64,000 nt of DNA from Pseudofrankia coriaricola (lineage in GTDB: Bacteria; Actinomycetota; Actinomycetes; Frankiales; Frankiaceae): positions 121,448-185,447 of the forward strand of contig NZ_MBLO01000114.1 in the NCBI RefSeq assembly GCF_001854805.1, in the 5' to 3' direction. The notes under the pieces were generated by a model. That model ran no database searches. It was not told the origin of the DNA and saw only the letters and a program-made list of their open reading frames with translations. Every line of letters starts with the position of its first letter. Positions within the stretch are counted from its first letter, which is position 1. Of this stretch, positions 25,377 through 34,589 are shown in pieces. The position numbers were made by a program, and so were the translations under genes.

Positions 25377-26311
25377 CGCGCGCCGCCCGCCCTCCCCGGC
25401 TCGACGGCCGGGTCGGCGAGGCGGAAGCCGACACCGTAGACCGTCTCGATCAGCTCCGGCCGGCCGAGCTTGCGCCGCAGCGACCCCACGTGGACGTCGA
25501 GCACCTTCGTCGAGCCGAACCACGGCCCCCACACGGCCTGGAAGATCTCCCGCCGGGTGCGCACCCGGCCCGGATCCGCCGCGAGGAAGGCGAGCAGGTC
25601 GAACTCGCGCGCGGTGATGGCGAGGCGCCGCCCGTCCAGCTCAATCCGCCGTGTCCGCCGGTCCACCAGCAGCCCGCCGTGCCGGACCACGTCCCCCGCG
25701 CCGCGGGACTCGGCTCCGGCGGCCCCCCTGGCACCCTCGCCGGCTACCGCAGCCTCGGTGGCGTGGCCACCGGTCCTGTTCGAGGCGCCGTGCGCCGTAC
25801 CGGCATGGCCGTTCGCCGCGCCGGCGGCACCCGCGGCGCGGACGGCGTCGGCACGGGCGGCGTCCGCGAGCGCGGCGACGCGGGCGAAGCGGCGCCGCAC
25901 GGCGCGGATCCGCGCCAGCAGCTCCTCGAAACCGAACGGCTTGACGAGGTAGTCGTCGCCGCCCAGGTCGAGCGCCTCCACGCGGTCCGACTCGTCGGCG
26001 CGCGCGGTCACCACGATCACCGGGATATCGCCGAGCTCCCGGATCCGTCGGCAGACCTCGGTGCCGTCCAGGTCTGGCAGCCCGAGGTCGAGCAGTACGA
26101 CGTCCGGCGGCTCGTCGCCACCGACGGCCATGAGCGCCGCCGTCGCCGTCGCCACCCGTCGCGCCGCGTAACCGGCCCGCCGCAGCCCGCGTACCAGCTG
26201 CGTCCCGACAGCGTCGTCGTCCTCGACGACCAGTACCAGGGCCCCGTCCGCCTCCGGCGCTGCTGACCCGTTCCCCGGCCTGTCGAGGCGCGGCACGCTG
26301 CCCGCCGTCAT
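25373..26311 (-). CDS. OmpR-family response regulator with an unusually long linker
   Basis: 312 residues. Receiver domain with acidic pair VVEDDDA, phospho-acceptor Asp75 (VVLLDLGLPD), VTARADE and VKPFGFEELL. C-terminal winged helix (LAITAREFDLLAFLAADPGRVRTRREIF ... DVHVGSLRRKLG). Between them is an Ala/Gly-rich linker of about 75 residues, several times the usual OmpR linker. I start it at the ATG at 26311, because this overlaps the stop of the BpsA-like gene (ATGA); a longer frame to 26368 lies inside that gene. Downstream it overlaps the kinase gene. Confidence 0.9.
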   Translation of the reverse strand: MTAGSVPRLDRPGNGSAAPEADGALVLVVEDDDAVGTQLVRGLRRAGYAARRVATATAALMAVGGDEPPDVVLLDLGLPDLDGTEVCRRIRELGDIPVIVVTARADESDRVEALDLGGDDYLVKPFGFEELLARIRAVRRRFARVAALADAARADAVRAAGAAGAANGHAGTAHGASNRTGGHATEAAVAGEGARGAAGAESRGAGDVVRHGGLLVDRRTRRIELDGRRLAITAREFDLLAFLAADPGRVRTRREIFQAVWGPWFGSTKVLDVHVGSLRRKLGRPELIETVYGVGFRLADPAVEPGRAGGAR

Positions 26312-28401
26312 GCCCGCGGCCCGGTCGCGAGATCGAGCTTCGCGAGGCCTTCCGGACTCCATGACCACTCCACGGAGTCGAGTACGTCGGCGATCTCGCG
26401 CAGCGGCAGGTCGAGCAGACGGGCCTGGAGAAGCTCATGCACCCGCAGGGGCAGGACGGACTCGATGACGGCCCGCGCGTCCCGTTTCGACAGCGTCGTG
26501 CCGTGCGCGTCGCGGACGTGGCCGACCAGGGCCTCCCGCCAGACGTTGCCGATCCGGCCGTGTGCCCGATCGAGCAGGAAGCGCAGCCAGGTGTCCGTGG
26601 GCCCGTCGAGCTCGGTCGAGGCGACCGCCGCGAAGGAGAGCACCCAGAGCCGGTGGGCGTCCGGGGTGCCGCCGACGCGCGTCGGCGGCAGGAGGCGCCA
26701 CTTGGGGGCCGCCTGCCCGAGCACGAGAAAGCCCAACGGCCCCAGCGGCGACGCGTCTGGCGCGCGGCCGCCGGGCAGCGGCATGGTGGCCCGGACGGCG
26801 GCGGCGACGGCTGGGTGGTCGGAGTGGACGACCATGGCCACCGCGTCCGCGTTGACGGCCAGCAGCAGCCGGGGCAGCCAGCCGCCGGGGTCCTCCGTGA
26901 GATCGGCGGCGACCGTGACCGGCCGGCGCGCCCTGGCCGCCGGCGGCAGGCCCTGCGCGAGCACCGTCGCGAGGCGGACGTGCGCCACCGGCCGGTCCCC
27001 GCCGGTCTCCGCCGGGAGCGGCGCCTCCCCGACGAACACCAGCTGGCCAGGGGGCTCCGCCGGGAGCGCGCCCTCGGGCTGACGGTGACGAGGCGTGACC
27101 GCCTCCAGTGCCTCCGGTGACAGGGGCCTCCGGAGGTGCGAACGAAGAGCATTTTCGCACCTCCTTTGGCCCTCTAGAGCCGCGGTGACCAGGGCGCGCG
27201 CCGCCGGCTCGGGGAGCAGGTCCCGCGGGGCACTTTCCAGCGACGCCCGGCCGCGGCTGTAGATGGCGGTGCCGGCGGTCAGGGGGCCGATGGCGCGGTT
27301 GACGTGGCGCCAGGTGTGGCTGGTGGGGCGGCACACGTAGAGATCGGCGCGGGCGCCGACCGCCTCGGCACCGTCGTAGGCGTGGAAGGCGGGCAGCATG
27401 GCCTCTAGGGCGAACCCGGCGTCGGAGAGTGCCCGCTGGGTCTTCCAGCCGAGCGTCGGCGTCCGGTCGGAGAAGCCGTAGGCGAGCAGCACCCGGCCGT
27501 GGTCGCGGTCGCGCAGCCCCTCGGCGCCGCGGGCGCAGAACAGCGCCACCCCCTCGGGGGTGTAGGGCGGGTCGGTGAAGGCCAGGTCGGCGGACCCGGC
27601 CACCGACGGTGGCAGGCCGAACCGCAGGTCGGCGAAGTAGGGCCGCACGTTGAGGCCGCGCGAACGCTCCTGGCCGTACAGGAAGGAGAGCAGCTCGTCG
27701 TCGACATCGACGACGGTGACCCGCAGCCCGGGGATGACCGCGGCCGCGGCGAGCGAGGTCAGGTCGTGGTCGCCGACGCAGAGCAGATGCCGGCCGGCGA
27801 GGTCATAGGTGGCCGCGAGCCACAGCGCCCGGCGGACCACGGTCTCGGCCGTCGCGGCGACATGGTCCAGGTCAGCGCGGGGCCGGGGTGCCGCGGCGAT
27901 CAGCTCGCCCATCGTGGCCACCAGGTCCGCATGCGCGCCAAGTGGCCCGGCCAGCGGGTCAGCCGGCCTCGCCGCGGCGAGTCCCGTCTCGGCGAGTCCC
28001 GCCGCGTCGACCAGCTCGCGGTAGCCCGCCGCCAGCTCGGGGCGTATTCGAGGCCCGGCCACCGGGTCGTCGTCGACGTCGCCGCCGAGCGCCGCGAGCA
28101 CCTCCTCGACGGTGCGCCGCGGCAGCCCGGCCGCCCGGACCAGCCGCCCGGCCGCATCGGCACCCCTCGAGCCGCCGCCGGCGGGGCCGCCCCCGCGCGG
28201 CGCCGCGTACTCGGCCGCCAGCCGGGCGACCAGCGCCCGCAGGGGCCGCCCAAACGCCCCATAGGCCTCAAGCAGTGCCGCGAGCCGCGCCTGGCCGTCC
28301 GTCCCGGGCCGGCCCGCCTGCCCGTTCCGCCCGGTCACATCGGCGGCGCGGGGACTGGCCGGCTCGTCGGTCGGCCACGGGCCGTCGCCGGAAGTCACCA
28401 T
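26308..28401 (-). CDS. BpsA-like (branched polyamine synthase family) protein with an extra C-terminal domain
   Basis: 697 residues. The N-terminal half has a winged-helix-like segment (GLPRRTVEEVLAALGGDV), then a Rossmann transferase core: CVGDHDLTSLAAAAV, VTVVDVDDELLSFL and DLAFTDPPYTPEGVALF. These correspond to the aminopropyl-acceptor and decarboxylated-SAM motifs of N4-bis(aminopropyl)spermidine synthase (DUF43), although the thermophile motif D-P-P-E-T is D-P-P-Y-T here. The last about 270 residues (from about 425) contain a domain I do not recognise. The start is the ATG at 28401 with a GAGGTGG upstream. Its stop overlaps the response regulator. Product could be a branched polyamine or another aminopropyl or methyl transfer product. 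Confidence 0.7.
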   Translation of the reverse strand: MVTSGDGPWPTDEPASPRAADVTGRNGQAGRPGTDGQARLAALLEAYGAFGRPLRALVARLAAEYAAPRGGGPAGGGSRGADAAGRLVRAAGLPRRTVEEVLAALGGDVDDDPVAGPRIRPELAAGYRELVDAAGLAETGLAAARPADPLAGPLGAHADLVATMGELIAAAPRPRADLDHVAATAETVVRRALWLAATYDLAGRHLLCVGDHDLTSLAAAAVIPGLRVTVVDVDDELLSFLYGQERSRGLNVRPYFADLRFGLPPSVAGSADLAFTDPPYTPEGVALFCARGAEGLRDRDHGRVLLAYGFSDRTPTLGWKTQRALSDAGFALEAMLPAFHAYDGAEAVGARADLYVCRPTSHTWRHVNRAIGPLTAGTAIYSRGRASLESAPRDLLPEPAARALVTAALEGQRRCENALRSHLRRPLSPEALEAVTPRHRQPEGALPAEPPGQLVFVGEAPLPAETGGDRPVAHVRLATVLAQGLPPAARARRPVTVAADLTEDPGGWLPRLLLAVNADAVAMVVHSDHPAVAAAVRATMPLPGGRAPDASPLGPLGFLVLGQAAPKWRLLPPTRVGGTPDAHRLWVLSFAAVASTELDGPTDTWLRFLLDRAHGRIGNVWREALVGHVRDAHGTTLSKRDARAVIESVLPLRVHELLQARLLDLPLREIADVLDSVEWSWSPEGLAKLDLATGPRA
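27132..27164. repeat. 11-bp perfect inverted repeat inside the BpsA-like gene
   Basis: GGAGGTGCGAA and TTCGCACCTCC flank an 11-nt AT-richer loop in the middle of the coding region. On the coding strand the left arm resembles a ribosome-binding site and is followed at 5 nt by an ATG in another frame, but that frame has no domain character. It may be a chance hairpin or a regulatory one at the boundary between the synthase core and the C-terminal domain. Confidence 0.6.
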
Positions 28402-28742
28402 CCCAGCCTGCCACCTCGCCGTCACAAGAAGGACCGTGGGCCGCCCCGCGGCTCCTGGGCGCCGGCTTCTCGTCCGCCTCGCGGGCGGGCGCCGCTCCCG
28501 GTGAGAGCCGTGAACCCTCAGGACAGATGGGGTGAACCGGCACGATGGCCACCGGGCCGTCCCGGCGTGAGTCGGGTACCGGACAGGGCCGCGCGACTGT
28601 CCTCCGATATCCGCCTTGTCCGTCATGCCCGGGCCGGCGGGGTAGCCGAAATGACTGGAGGAGGCCGGCGAACGGGGCAACTGTGTGATATTGCGGCGCG
28701 CGGGGAGGACGATTCGCGCGCGACGGCCGATACTCTCATGGC
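28402..28742. other. Divergent promoter region of the BpsA-like and histidine operons
   Basis: 341 bp without a gene. The right end holds a -10-like TACTCT at 28731-28736, 6 nt before the hisD GTG. Upstream part has no recognised operator. Both flanking operons must start here. Confidence 0.5.
28731..28736 (+). promoter_or_regulatory. -10-like element TACTCT, 6 nt before hisD
   Basis: The hexamer fits the actinobacterial -10 consensus TANNNT. Its distance to the GTG start implies that transcription starts at or next to the start codon, giving a leaderless histidine-operon mRNA. Confidence 0.45.
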
Positions 28743-30104
28743 GTGTGGAGAAGGCTGGACCTCCGCGGTGAGGCACTGACAGCGCTGTCCTCGGCCGAGA
28801 TCCGTCGGCGGCTGCCGCGCGCCGCGACCGACGTCGACGTGGCGCTCGAGGCGGTCCGGCCGATCTGCGACGACGTCCGCGACCGCGGCGACGCCGCCGT
28901 GCTGGACGCCACCGAGCGCTTCGACGGCGTCCGCCCGGCCACGCCGCGCGTACCCGCCGACGCGCTCGCGCGGGCGGCGGACGAGCTGGGCCCGGCGGTG
29001 CGCGCGGCGCTCACCGAGGCGATCCGGCGCACCCGGCTGGTCCACCGGGCGCAGCTGCGCGAGCCGGTGACGATCGAGGTCGCGCCAGGCACGACGGTCA
29101 CCGAGCGGTGGGTCCCGGTAGACCGGGTCGGGCTGTACGTGCCGGGCGGGCGGGTCGCCTACCCGAGCAGCGTGGTGATGAACGTCGTCCCGGCCCAGGA
29201 GGCCGGCGTCGGCTCGCTCGCGGTTGTCTCCCCGCCGCAACGTCACCGGGGGCGCAACGACGGCGCGGGTGACCTTTCCGGCCCCGGTGGCACCCCAGGG
29301 CCGTGGGACGGCCTGCCGCACCCGGTGGTGCTCGCCGCCTGCCAGCTGCTCGGCGTCGACGAGGTGTACGCGGCCGGCGGCGCGCAGGCGGTCGCGATGC
29401 TCGCGTACGGCACCGAGAGCTGCCCCGCCGTCGATGTCGTCACCGGCCCGGGCAACGTCTACGTCGCCGCGGCCAAGCGCCTGCTGCGGGGGGTCGTCGG
29501 CATCGACGCCGAGGCCGGCCCGACCGAGATCGCCGTCCTCGCCGACCACACCGCCGACCCGGCGTTCGTCGCCGCCGACCTGATTGCCCAGGCCGAGCAC
29601 GACCCGATGGCGGCCTGCCTGCTGGTCACCCCGTCCGTCGACCTCGCCGACGCCGTCGAGATCGAGCTCGGCAAGCAGGTGCCGGTCACCCGCCACCGCG
29701 AGCGGGTCGAGGAGGCGCTGTCGGGCCAGGGCGCGGTCGCGCTCGTCGACGACGTCGACGCGGGGCTGCGGGTGGTGGACGCCTGGGCCGCCGAGCACCT
29801 GCAGATCCAGACCGCCGACCCGGCCGCCGTCGCGGCCCGGGTCCGCCACGCCGGCGCCGTGTTCGTCGGCCCGTACGCGCCCGTGCCGCTCGGCGACTAC
29901 CTGGCCGGCTCGAACCACGTACTGCCCACCGGCGGGACTGCCCGCCATTCGAGCGGTCTGTCGGTCGCCGCGTTCCAGCGCCAGGTGCACGTCGTGGCGT
30001 GCACGCAGGAAGCGCTCGCGGACGTCGCGCCTCACATCGCCGCGCTCGGCGCGGCCGAGGACCTGCTTGCCCACGTCGACGCGGTGGAGGTGCGCTCTCG
30101 ATGA
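28743..30104 (+). CDS. hisD: Histidinol dehydrogenase
   Basis: 453 residues. It oxidises L-histidinol to L-histidine in two NAD+-dependent steps using Zn2+, the last reactions of the pathway. Family signatures are intact: [79 protein letters not shown] and [22 protein letters not shown]. An insert of about 20 Gly/Arg-rich residues interrupts the usual VSPPQ...GLPHP junction (about residues 163-185), a lineage-specific expansion. The GTG at 28743 is preceded by a -10-like hexamer rather than a ribosome-binding site. It heads hisD-hisC-hisB-hisH-priA-hisF. Confidence 0.95.
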   Translation: MWRRLDLRGEALTALSSAEIRRRLPRAATDVDVALEAVRPICDDVRDRGDAAVLDATERFDGVRPATPRVPADALARAADELGPAVRAALTEAIRRTRLVHRAQLREPVTIEVAPGTTVTERWVPVDRVGLYVPGGRVAYPSSVVMNVVPAQEAGVGSLAVVSPPQRHRGRNDGAGDLSGPGGTPGPWDGLPHPVVLAACQLLGVDEVYAAGGAQAVAMLAYGTESCPAVDVVTGPGNVYVAAAKRLLRGVVGIDAEAGPTEIAVLADHTADPAFVAADLIAQAEHDPMAACLLVTPSVDLADAVEIELGKQVPVTRHRERVEEALSGQGAVALVDDVDAGLRVVDAWAAEHLQIQTADPAAVAARVRHAGAVFVGPYAPVPLGDYLAGSNHVLPTGGTARHSSGLSVAAFQRQVHVVACTQEALADVAPHIAALGAAEDLLAHVDAVEVRSR

Positions 30105-30201
30105 TGAGGCGCTCGGTCAGATTCAGAGACGCTGACGATGCCAGAGGGGCCGGCGGTTCCCGGCCCGCCGCCGGTTCCCGGCCCGCCGCGGCGGTGACCA
30201 G

Positions 30202-31506
30202 ATGAGCGAACAGGGCACCGGAGTCTTCGGGAACGGCGCGTCCGGCCGGCCCGTGGTCCGGGTGAGCGCGCGGCGCCCCGACGAGGCGATGACGTCGGCC
30301 CGGCCCTGGCGGCCGGTGACGCTCGACGACCTGCCGCTGCGCCACGACCTGCGCGGCCGTTCGCCGTACGGCGCGCCGCAGCTCGACGTCGCGGTGCGGC
30401 TGAACACCAACGAGAACCCGCACCGGCCGTCCGCCGAGCTGGTGGACGCACTCGGTAAGGCCGCCACCCTTGCCGCCACCGAGGCCAACCGCTACCCGGA
30501 GCGCGAGGCCGAGGCGCTGCGCGCGGACCTCGCCTACTACCTCACCCCGGACGCCGGTTTCGGTGTGCACACCAGCCAGGTGTGGGCGGCGAACGGCTCC
30601 AACGAGGTGCTCCAGCAGCTCCTGCAGGCGTTCGGCGGCCCGGGCCGGCGCGCGCTGGGCTTCGAGCCGTCGTACTCGATGCACCGGCTGATCTCGCTCG
30701 CCACCGCGACCGAGTGGGTCGCCGAGGACCGGGCCGACGACTACACCCTCGACCCCGTCGCCGCGGCCGACGCGGTGCGCCGCCACCAGCCGTCGGTGGT
30801 GTTCCTGTGCTCGCCGAACAATCCGAGCGCGACCGCGCTGCCGCTCGACGTCGTCAAGGCGGTGTGCGCGGCGGCCGAGGAGATCGGCGGCTGCATGGTC
30901 ATCGTCGACGAGGCGTACGCCGAGTTCCGCCGTGCCGGGGTGCCGAGCGCGCTCACCCTGCTGCCCGAGCAGCCGAAGCTGGTCGTCACCCGGACGATGA
31001 GCAAGGCGTTCGCGCTCGCCGGCGCCCGGGTCGGCTACCTGGCGGCCCACCCGGCGGTCGTCGACGCGCTGCAACTGGTCCGGCTGCCCTATCACCTGTC
31101 GTCGTTCACCCAGGCGGTGGCGCGCACCGCCCTGGCGCACGCCGACGAGCTGCTCGGAACGGTCGAGGCGGTCAAGGCGCAGCGCGACCGGATCGTCGAC
31201 GAACTGCCGGCGTTCGGCGTGCGAGTGGTGCCGTCGGACGCGAACTTCGTGCTGTTCGGCCTGTTCCGTGACCAGCACGCGGTCTGGCAGTGCCTGCTCG
31301 ATCACGGGGTGCTGGTCCGCGACCTGAGCCTGCCCGGCTGGCTGCGGGTCACCGCCGGCCTGCCGAGCGAGATCGACGCCTTCATCGGCGCGCTGCGCTC
31401 CGTGCTGGCCGACAGCCCGTCGGCGCTCGAGACAGACCGCCGGCCGGCAGGCAGAGCCCGGACGGGCGGTGGCCTGGACGGGCAAGGCCCGACCCAGGAC
31501 GCCTGA
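30202..31506 (+). CDS. hisC: Histidinol-phosphate aminotransferase
   Basis: 434 residues, class I/II PLP aminotransferase. It transfers an amino group from glutamate to imidazole-acetol phosphate. Visible: the [11 protein letters not shown] substrate-binding segment, [32 protein letters not shown] (PLP Asp) and Lys268 in [18 protein letters not shown] as the PLP Schiff-base lysine. It is longer than usual (about 360) through a 40-residue N-terminal lead and a 30-residue Gly/Arg-rich tail. An ATG at 30289 would remove most of the lead and is a fair alternative. 97 bp separate it from hisD. Confidence 0.95.
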   Translation: MSEQGTGVFGNGASGRPVVRVSARRPDEAMTSARPWRPVTLDDLPLRHDLRGRSPYGAPQLDVAVRLNTNENPHRPSAELVDALGKAATLAATEANRYPEREAEALRADLAYYLTPDAGFGVHTSQVWAANGSNEVLQQLLQAFGGPGRRALGFEPSYSMHRLISLATATEWVAEDRADDYTLDPVAAADAVRRHQPSVVFLCSPNNPSATALPLDVVKAVCAAAEEIGGCMVIVDEAYAEFRRAGVPSALTLLPEQPKLVVTRTMSKAFALAGARVGYLAAHPAVVDALQLVRLPYHLSSFTQAVARTALAHADELLGTVEAVKAQRDRIVDELPAFGVRVVPSDANFVLFGLFRDQHAVWQCLLDHGVLVRDLSLPGWLRVTAGLPSEIDAFIGALRSVLADSPSALETDRRPAGRARTGGGLDGQGPTQDA

Positions 31507-31557
31507 AACGCAACCAAGAACGCAACGTACCTAGACAGACACAGGAAACCAGGGGAT

Positions 31558-32151
31558 ATGGCACCGGCGCGGACCGCCCGGATCGAACGCAAGACGCTGG
31601 AGTCGGACGTGCTCGTCGAGCTGGACCTCGACGGCGCGGGCGTGTCCACCGTGGAGACCGGGGTGGGGTTCTTCGACCACATGCTCGCCCAGCTGGGCAA
31701 GCACGGCGGCTTCGACCTCACCGTGCGCACCCGGGGCGACCTGCACATCGACGCCCACCACACCGTCGAGGACACCTCTATCGCGTTCGGGGAGGCGCTA
31801 CGGGCGGCGCTCGGCGACAAGGTCGGCATCCGCCGGTTCGGCGACGCGATGGTGCCGCTCGACGAGGCGCTCGTCCAGGCCGCCGTCGACCTGTCCGGCC
31901 GCCCGTACTGCGTGCACGTCGAGCCGGACCTCGCCCCGATGATCGGGACCTACGACACGACGCTCACCCGGCACATCTTCGAGTCGATCACCTCGGCGGC
32001 CCGGATCGCGCTGCACGTGCGGGTGTTGTCCGGCCGCAACGCCCACCACGTCGTCGAGGCGCAGTTCAAGGCGGTCGCGCGGGCGATGCGGGACGCGGTC
32101 GCGTTCGACGCCCGGGTGTCCGGCGTCCCATCGACCAAGGGCGTCCTTTAG
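31558..32151 (+). CDS. hisB: Imidazoleglycerol-phosphate dehydratase
   Basis: 197 residues, the usual length of the monofunctional enzyme. The Mn2+-binding signatures [17 protein letters not shown] and [17 protein letters not shown], and the second-half equivalents [15 protein letters not shown] and [18 protein letters not shown], are intact. It dehydrates IGP to imidazole-acetol phosphate. The ATG at 31558 follows a purine-rich AGGAAACCAGGGG. The TAG stop is directly followed by the hisH ATG. Confidence 0.96.
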   Translation: MAPARTARIERKTLESDVLVELDLDGAGVSTVETGVGFFDHMLAQLGKHGGFDLTVRTRGDLHIDAHHTVEDTSIAFGEALRAALGDKVGIRRFGDAMVPLDEALVQAAVDLSGRPYCVHVEPDLAPMIGTYDTTLTRHIFESITSAARIALHVRVLSGRNAHHVVEAQFKAVARAMRDAVAFDARVSGVPSTKGVL

Positions 32152-32772
32152 ATGGCCGGGAGCCGGCCGAAGGTGGTCGTGCTCGACTACGGGTCGGGCA
32201 ACCTGCGCTCGGCGCAGCGGGCCGTCGAGCGGGTCGGCGCGGACGTCACCGTGACCGCGGACCTCGCCGCCGCGGCGTCGGCGGACGGGCTGGTCGTGCC
32301 CGGCGTCGGCGCGTACGCCGCCTGCATGGCCGGGGTCGAGCGGATCGGCGCCGGCCCGGCGATCCGGGACCGGGTCGCCGCCGGCCGGCCCGTGCTGGGG
32401 ATCTGCGTCGGCATGCAGATCCTCTACGAGCTCGGCGACGAGCACGGCGTGCGCACCCAGGGGCTCGGGCTGCTGCCGGGCGAGGTCCGCCGGCTCGCCG
32501 CGCCGATCCTGCCGCACATGGGCTGGAACACCGTCGCGCCGCCGGCCGGCTCGACGCTGTTCGCCGGCCTGCCGGCGGGGACCCGGTTCTACTTCGTCCA
32601 TTCCTACGCCGCCAAGGCCGACCCGGGCGCCGGCGACACGGTCACCGAGCACGGCGAGCCGTTCGCCGCCGCCGTCGAACGGGGTCCTCTGTGCGCGACC
32701 CAGTTCCACCCGGAGAAGTCCGGCGACGCCGGCGCCGAGGTCCTCACCAACTGGCTGCGGTCTCTCGGCTGA
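32152..32772 (+). CDS. hisH: Imidazole glycerol phosphate synthase, glutaminase subunit
   Basis: 206 residues, class I glutamine amidotransferase. Nucleophile Cys85 lies in [11 protein letters not shown], the oxyanion strand in [12 protein letters not shown], and the His-Glu pair in [10 protein letters not shown] near the C-terminus. It supplies ammonia to HisF, encoded two genes downstream, for ring closure. The ATG immediately follows the hisB stop, so the two are translated in series. Confidence 0.96.
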   Translation: MAGSRPKVVVLDYGSGNLRSAQRAVERVGADVTVTADLAAAASADGLVVPGVGAYAACMAGVERIGAGPAIRDRVAAGRPVLGICVGMQILYELGDEHGVRTQGLGLLPGEVRRLAAPILPHMGWNTVAPPAGSTLFAGLPAGTRFYFVHSYAAKADPGAGDTVTEHGEPFAAAVERGPLCATQFHPEKSGDAGAEVLTNWLRSLG

Positions 32773-32934
32773 CGCCCGCGGTGAGCGCCGCCGCGCCGAC
32801 GCCGGTGGTCACCCGGGCCGCCAACACCGTGGCGGCCGCGGAGCCGGCGGCGACGAGCAGCGCCGCGGCGGCGAGCGGTCCGCGCCTGACCGGCCGCACC
32901 CGCCGCACCCGCCGCTGTCGCGCCCGCGGGCCCG

Positions 32935-32940
32935 TAGGGT
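32935..32940 (+). promoter_or_regulatory. -10-like element TAGGGT, 6 nt before hisA/priA
   Basis: TANNNT-type hexamer placed so that transcription would begin at the GTG start of priA. An internal promoter here would let the PriA and HisF enzymes be made independently of hisD-H, which makes sense because PriA also serves tryptophan synthesis. Confidence 0.5.
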
Positions 32941-32946
32941 GGGCGA

Positions 32947-33687
32947 GTGACGTTGACGTTGTTGCCCGCGGTGGACGTGGCGGACGGGGTGGCCGTTCGG
33001 CTGGTCCAGGGCGCGGCCGGATCGGAGACCTCGTACGGCGACCCGCGCGACGCGGCGCTCGCCTGGCAGCGCGACGGCGCCGAGTGGATCCATCTCGTCG
33101 ACCTGGACGCCGCCTTCGGCCGCGGCTCCAACCGGGAGCTGATCGCCGAGGTGGTCCGCTCCCTCGACGTCGCGGTCGAGCTGTCCGGCGGGATCCGCGA
33201 CGACGACTCGCTGGACGCGGCGCTCGCCACCGGCGCGGCCCGGGTGAACGTCGGTACCGCCGCGCTGGAGAACCCGGACTGGGTGCGGCGGGCGATCGAC
33301 CGGGTCGGCGACCGGATCGCCGTCGGGCTGGACGTGCGCGGCACGACGCTCGCCGCCCGCGGCTGGACGCGCGACGGCGGCGAGCTGTTCGACGTGCTCG
33401 CCCGGCTCGACGCCGACGGGTGCGCCCGCTACGTGCTTACCGACGTCCGCCGCGACGGCACGCTCACCGGCCCGAACCTGGAGCTCCTCGCCGCGGTCAC
33501 CGCCGTCACCGACCGGCCGGTTGTCGCCAGCGGCGGGGTGTCGTCGCTCGCCGACCTGGGGGCGATCGCCACCGTCCCCGGCGTCGAGGGCGCGATCATC
33601 GGCAAGGCGCTCTACGCCGGCGCGTTCACCCTCCCGGAGGCGCTCGCCGTCGCCGGCGGCGAGACCGCGGCGGGCGCCCGGCGATGA
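32947..33687 (+). CDS. priA: Phosphoribosyl isomerase A, bifunctional HisA/TrpF
   Basis: 246-residue TIM barrel. It isomerises ProFAR in histidine synthesis and, in actinobacteria lacking trpF, also phosphoribosylanthranilate in tryptophan synthesis. Catalytic aspartates are Asp10 (LPAVDVADG) and Asp166 ([10 protein letters not shown]). Arg18, the GGI loop (ELSGGIRDD) and Trp140 (ARGWTRDGG) match the residues used by PriA for the second substrate. No separate trpF lies in the window beside the other trp genes, which supports the dual role. 174 bp of GC-rich spacer precede it, with a -10-like element just before the GTG. The stop overlaps hisF. Confidence 0.93.
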   Translation: MTLTLLPAVDVADGVAVRLVQGAAGSETSYGDPRDAALAWQRDGAEWIHLVDLDAAFGRGSNRELIAEVVRSLDVAVELSGGIRDDDSLDAALATGAARVNVGTAALENPDWVRRAIDRVGDRIAVGLDVRGTTLAARGWTRDGGELFDVLARLDADGCARYVLTDVRRDGTLTGPNLELLAAVTAVTDRPVVASGGVSSLADLGAIATVPGVEGAIIGKALYAGAFTLPEALAVAGGETAAGARR

Positions 33688-34448
33688 GCGTCGCGGTCCG
33701 CGTCATTCCCTGCCTGGATGTCGACGCCGGCCGGGTGGTCAAGGGCGTCAACTTCACCGGCCTGCGCGATGCCGGCGACCCGGTCGAGATGGCCCGCCTC
33801 TACGACGCCGAGGGCGCGGACGAGCTGACCTTCCTCGACATCACCGCCTCCAGCGGCAACCGGGAGACGACCTACGACATCGTCCGGCGCACCGCCGAGC
33901 AGGTCTTCATCCCGCTCACCGTGGGCGGCGGGGTGCGCGCGGCCGACGACGTGGACCGGCTGCTGCGCGCCGGGGCGGACAAGGTCGGTATCAACACGGC
34001 CGCTGTCGCCCGCCCCGAGCTGCTGCGCGAGTGCGCGCTGCGGTTCGGCAGCCAGTGCGTCGTCCTGTCCGTGGACGCGCGGCGCTCGCCCGGCCAGGAC
34101 GGGCCGCGCTTCGAGGTGACCACCCACGGCGGCAGGCAGGGCACCGGCATCGACGCCGTCGCCTGGGCGGCGCGCGCGGTCGAGCTCGGTGCCGGCGAGA
34201 TCCTGCTCAACTCGATGGACGCCGACGGCACCCGCGATGGATATGACCTCGAGATGATCGCCGCCGTCCGCGCGGAGGTGGACGTCCCGGTGATCGCCAG
34301 CGGCGGCGCCGGCGGGCTCGCCGACTTCGCCCCCGCCGTCTCGGCCGGAGCCGACGCCGTGCTGGCCGCCAGCGTCTTCCACTTCGGCCACCTCCGGATC
34401 GCCGACGTCAAGGAAGCCCTGCGCACCGCCGCCGTCCCCGTTCGTTAA
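33684..34448 (+). CDS. hisF: Imidazole glycerol phosphate synthase, cyclase subunit
   Basis: 254-residue TIM barrel. Catalytic Asp12 ([14 protein letters not shown]) and Asp131 (VLSVDARR), phosphate-binding LTVGGGVR and VIASGGAGG are intact. It uses ammonia from HisH to form IGP and AICAR from PRFAR. The ATG at 33684 overlaps the priA stop (ATGA). It is the last gene of the histidine operon here; hisG and hisE are elsewhere. Confidence 0.96.
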   Translation: MSVAVRVIPCLDVDAGRVVKGVNFTGLRDAGDPVEMARLYDAEGADELTFLDITASSGNRETTYDIVRRTAEQVFIPLTVGGGVRAADDVDRLLRAGADKVGINTAAVARPELLRECALRFGSQCVVLSVDARRSPGQDGPRFEVTTHGGRQGTGIDAVAWAARAVELGAGEILLNSMDADGTRDGYDLEMIAAVRAEVDVPVIASGGAGGLADFAPAVSAGADAVLAASVFHFGHLRIADVKEALRTAAVPVR

Positions 34449-34589
34449 GCCCCGGCCACTTGACGGCCACGGGAGTACTCGGCCTGTTTCAGGTGTTGCA
34501 GGGTGGATGTCACGCACCTGTCACCGGGCTGTAGCGAAACAGCGGCCGGGGGCGAGCGCATGCGCACGCGCGCTGTCGAGAGGAGAGAG

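Noticed and set aside
25641..27152. A minus-strand frame of about 500 codons starting at an ATG with a GGAGGTG-like upstream sequence inside the BpsA-like gene
   Set aside because: The sequence is compositionally biased, and the other frame carries the domain motifs on both sides. The good-looking start is one arm of an inverted repeat.
31290..34448. A very long plus-strand frame that reads through hisC-hisB-hisH-priA in one frame before becoming HisF
   Set aside because: Only the last 254 codons (from 33684) have family motifs; the rest is out of frame with real his genes.
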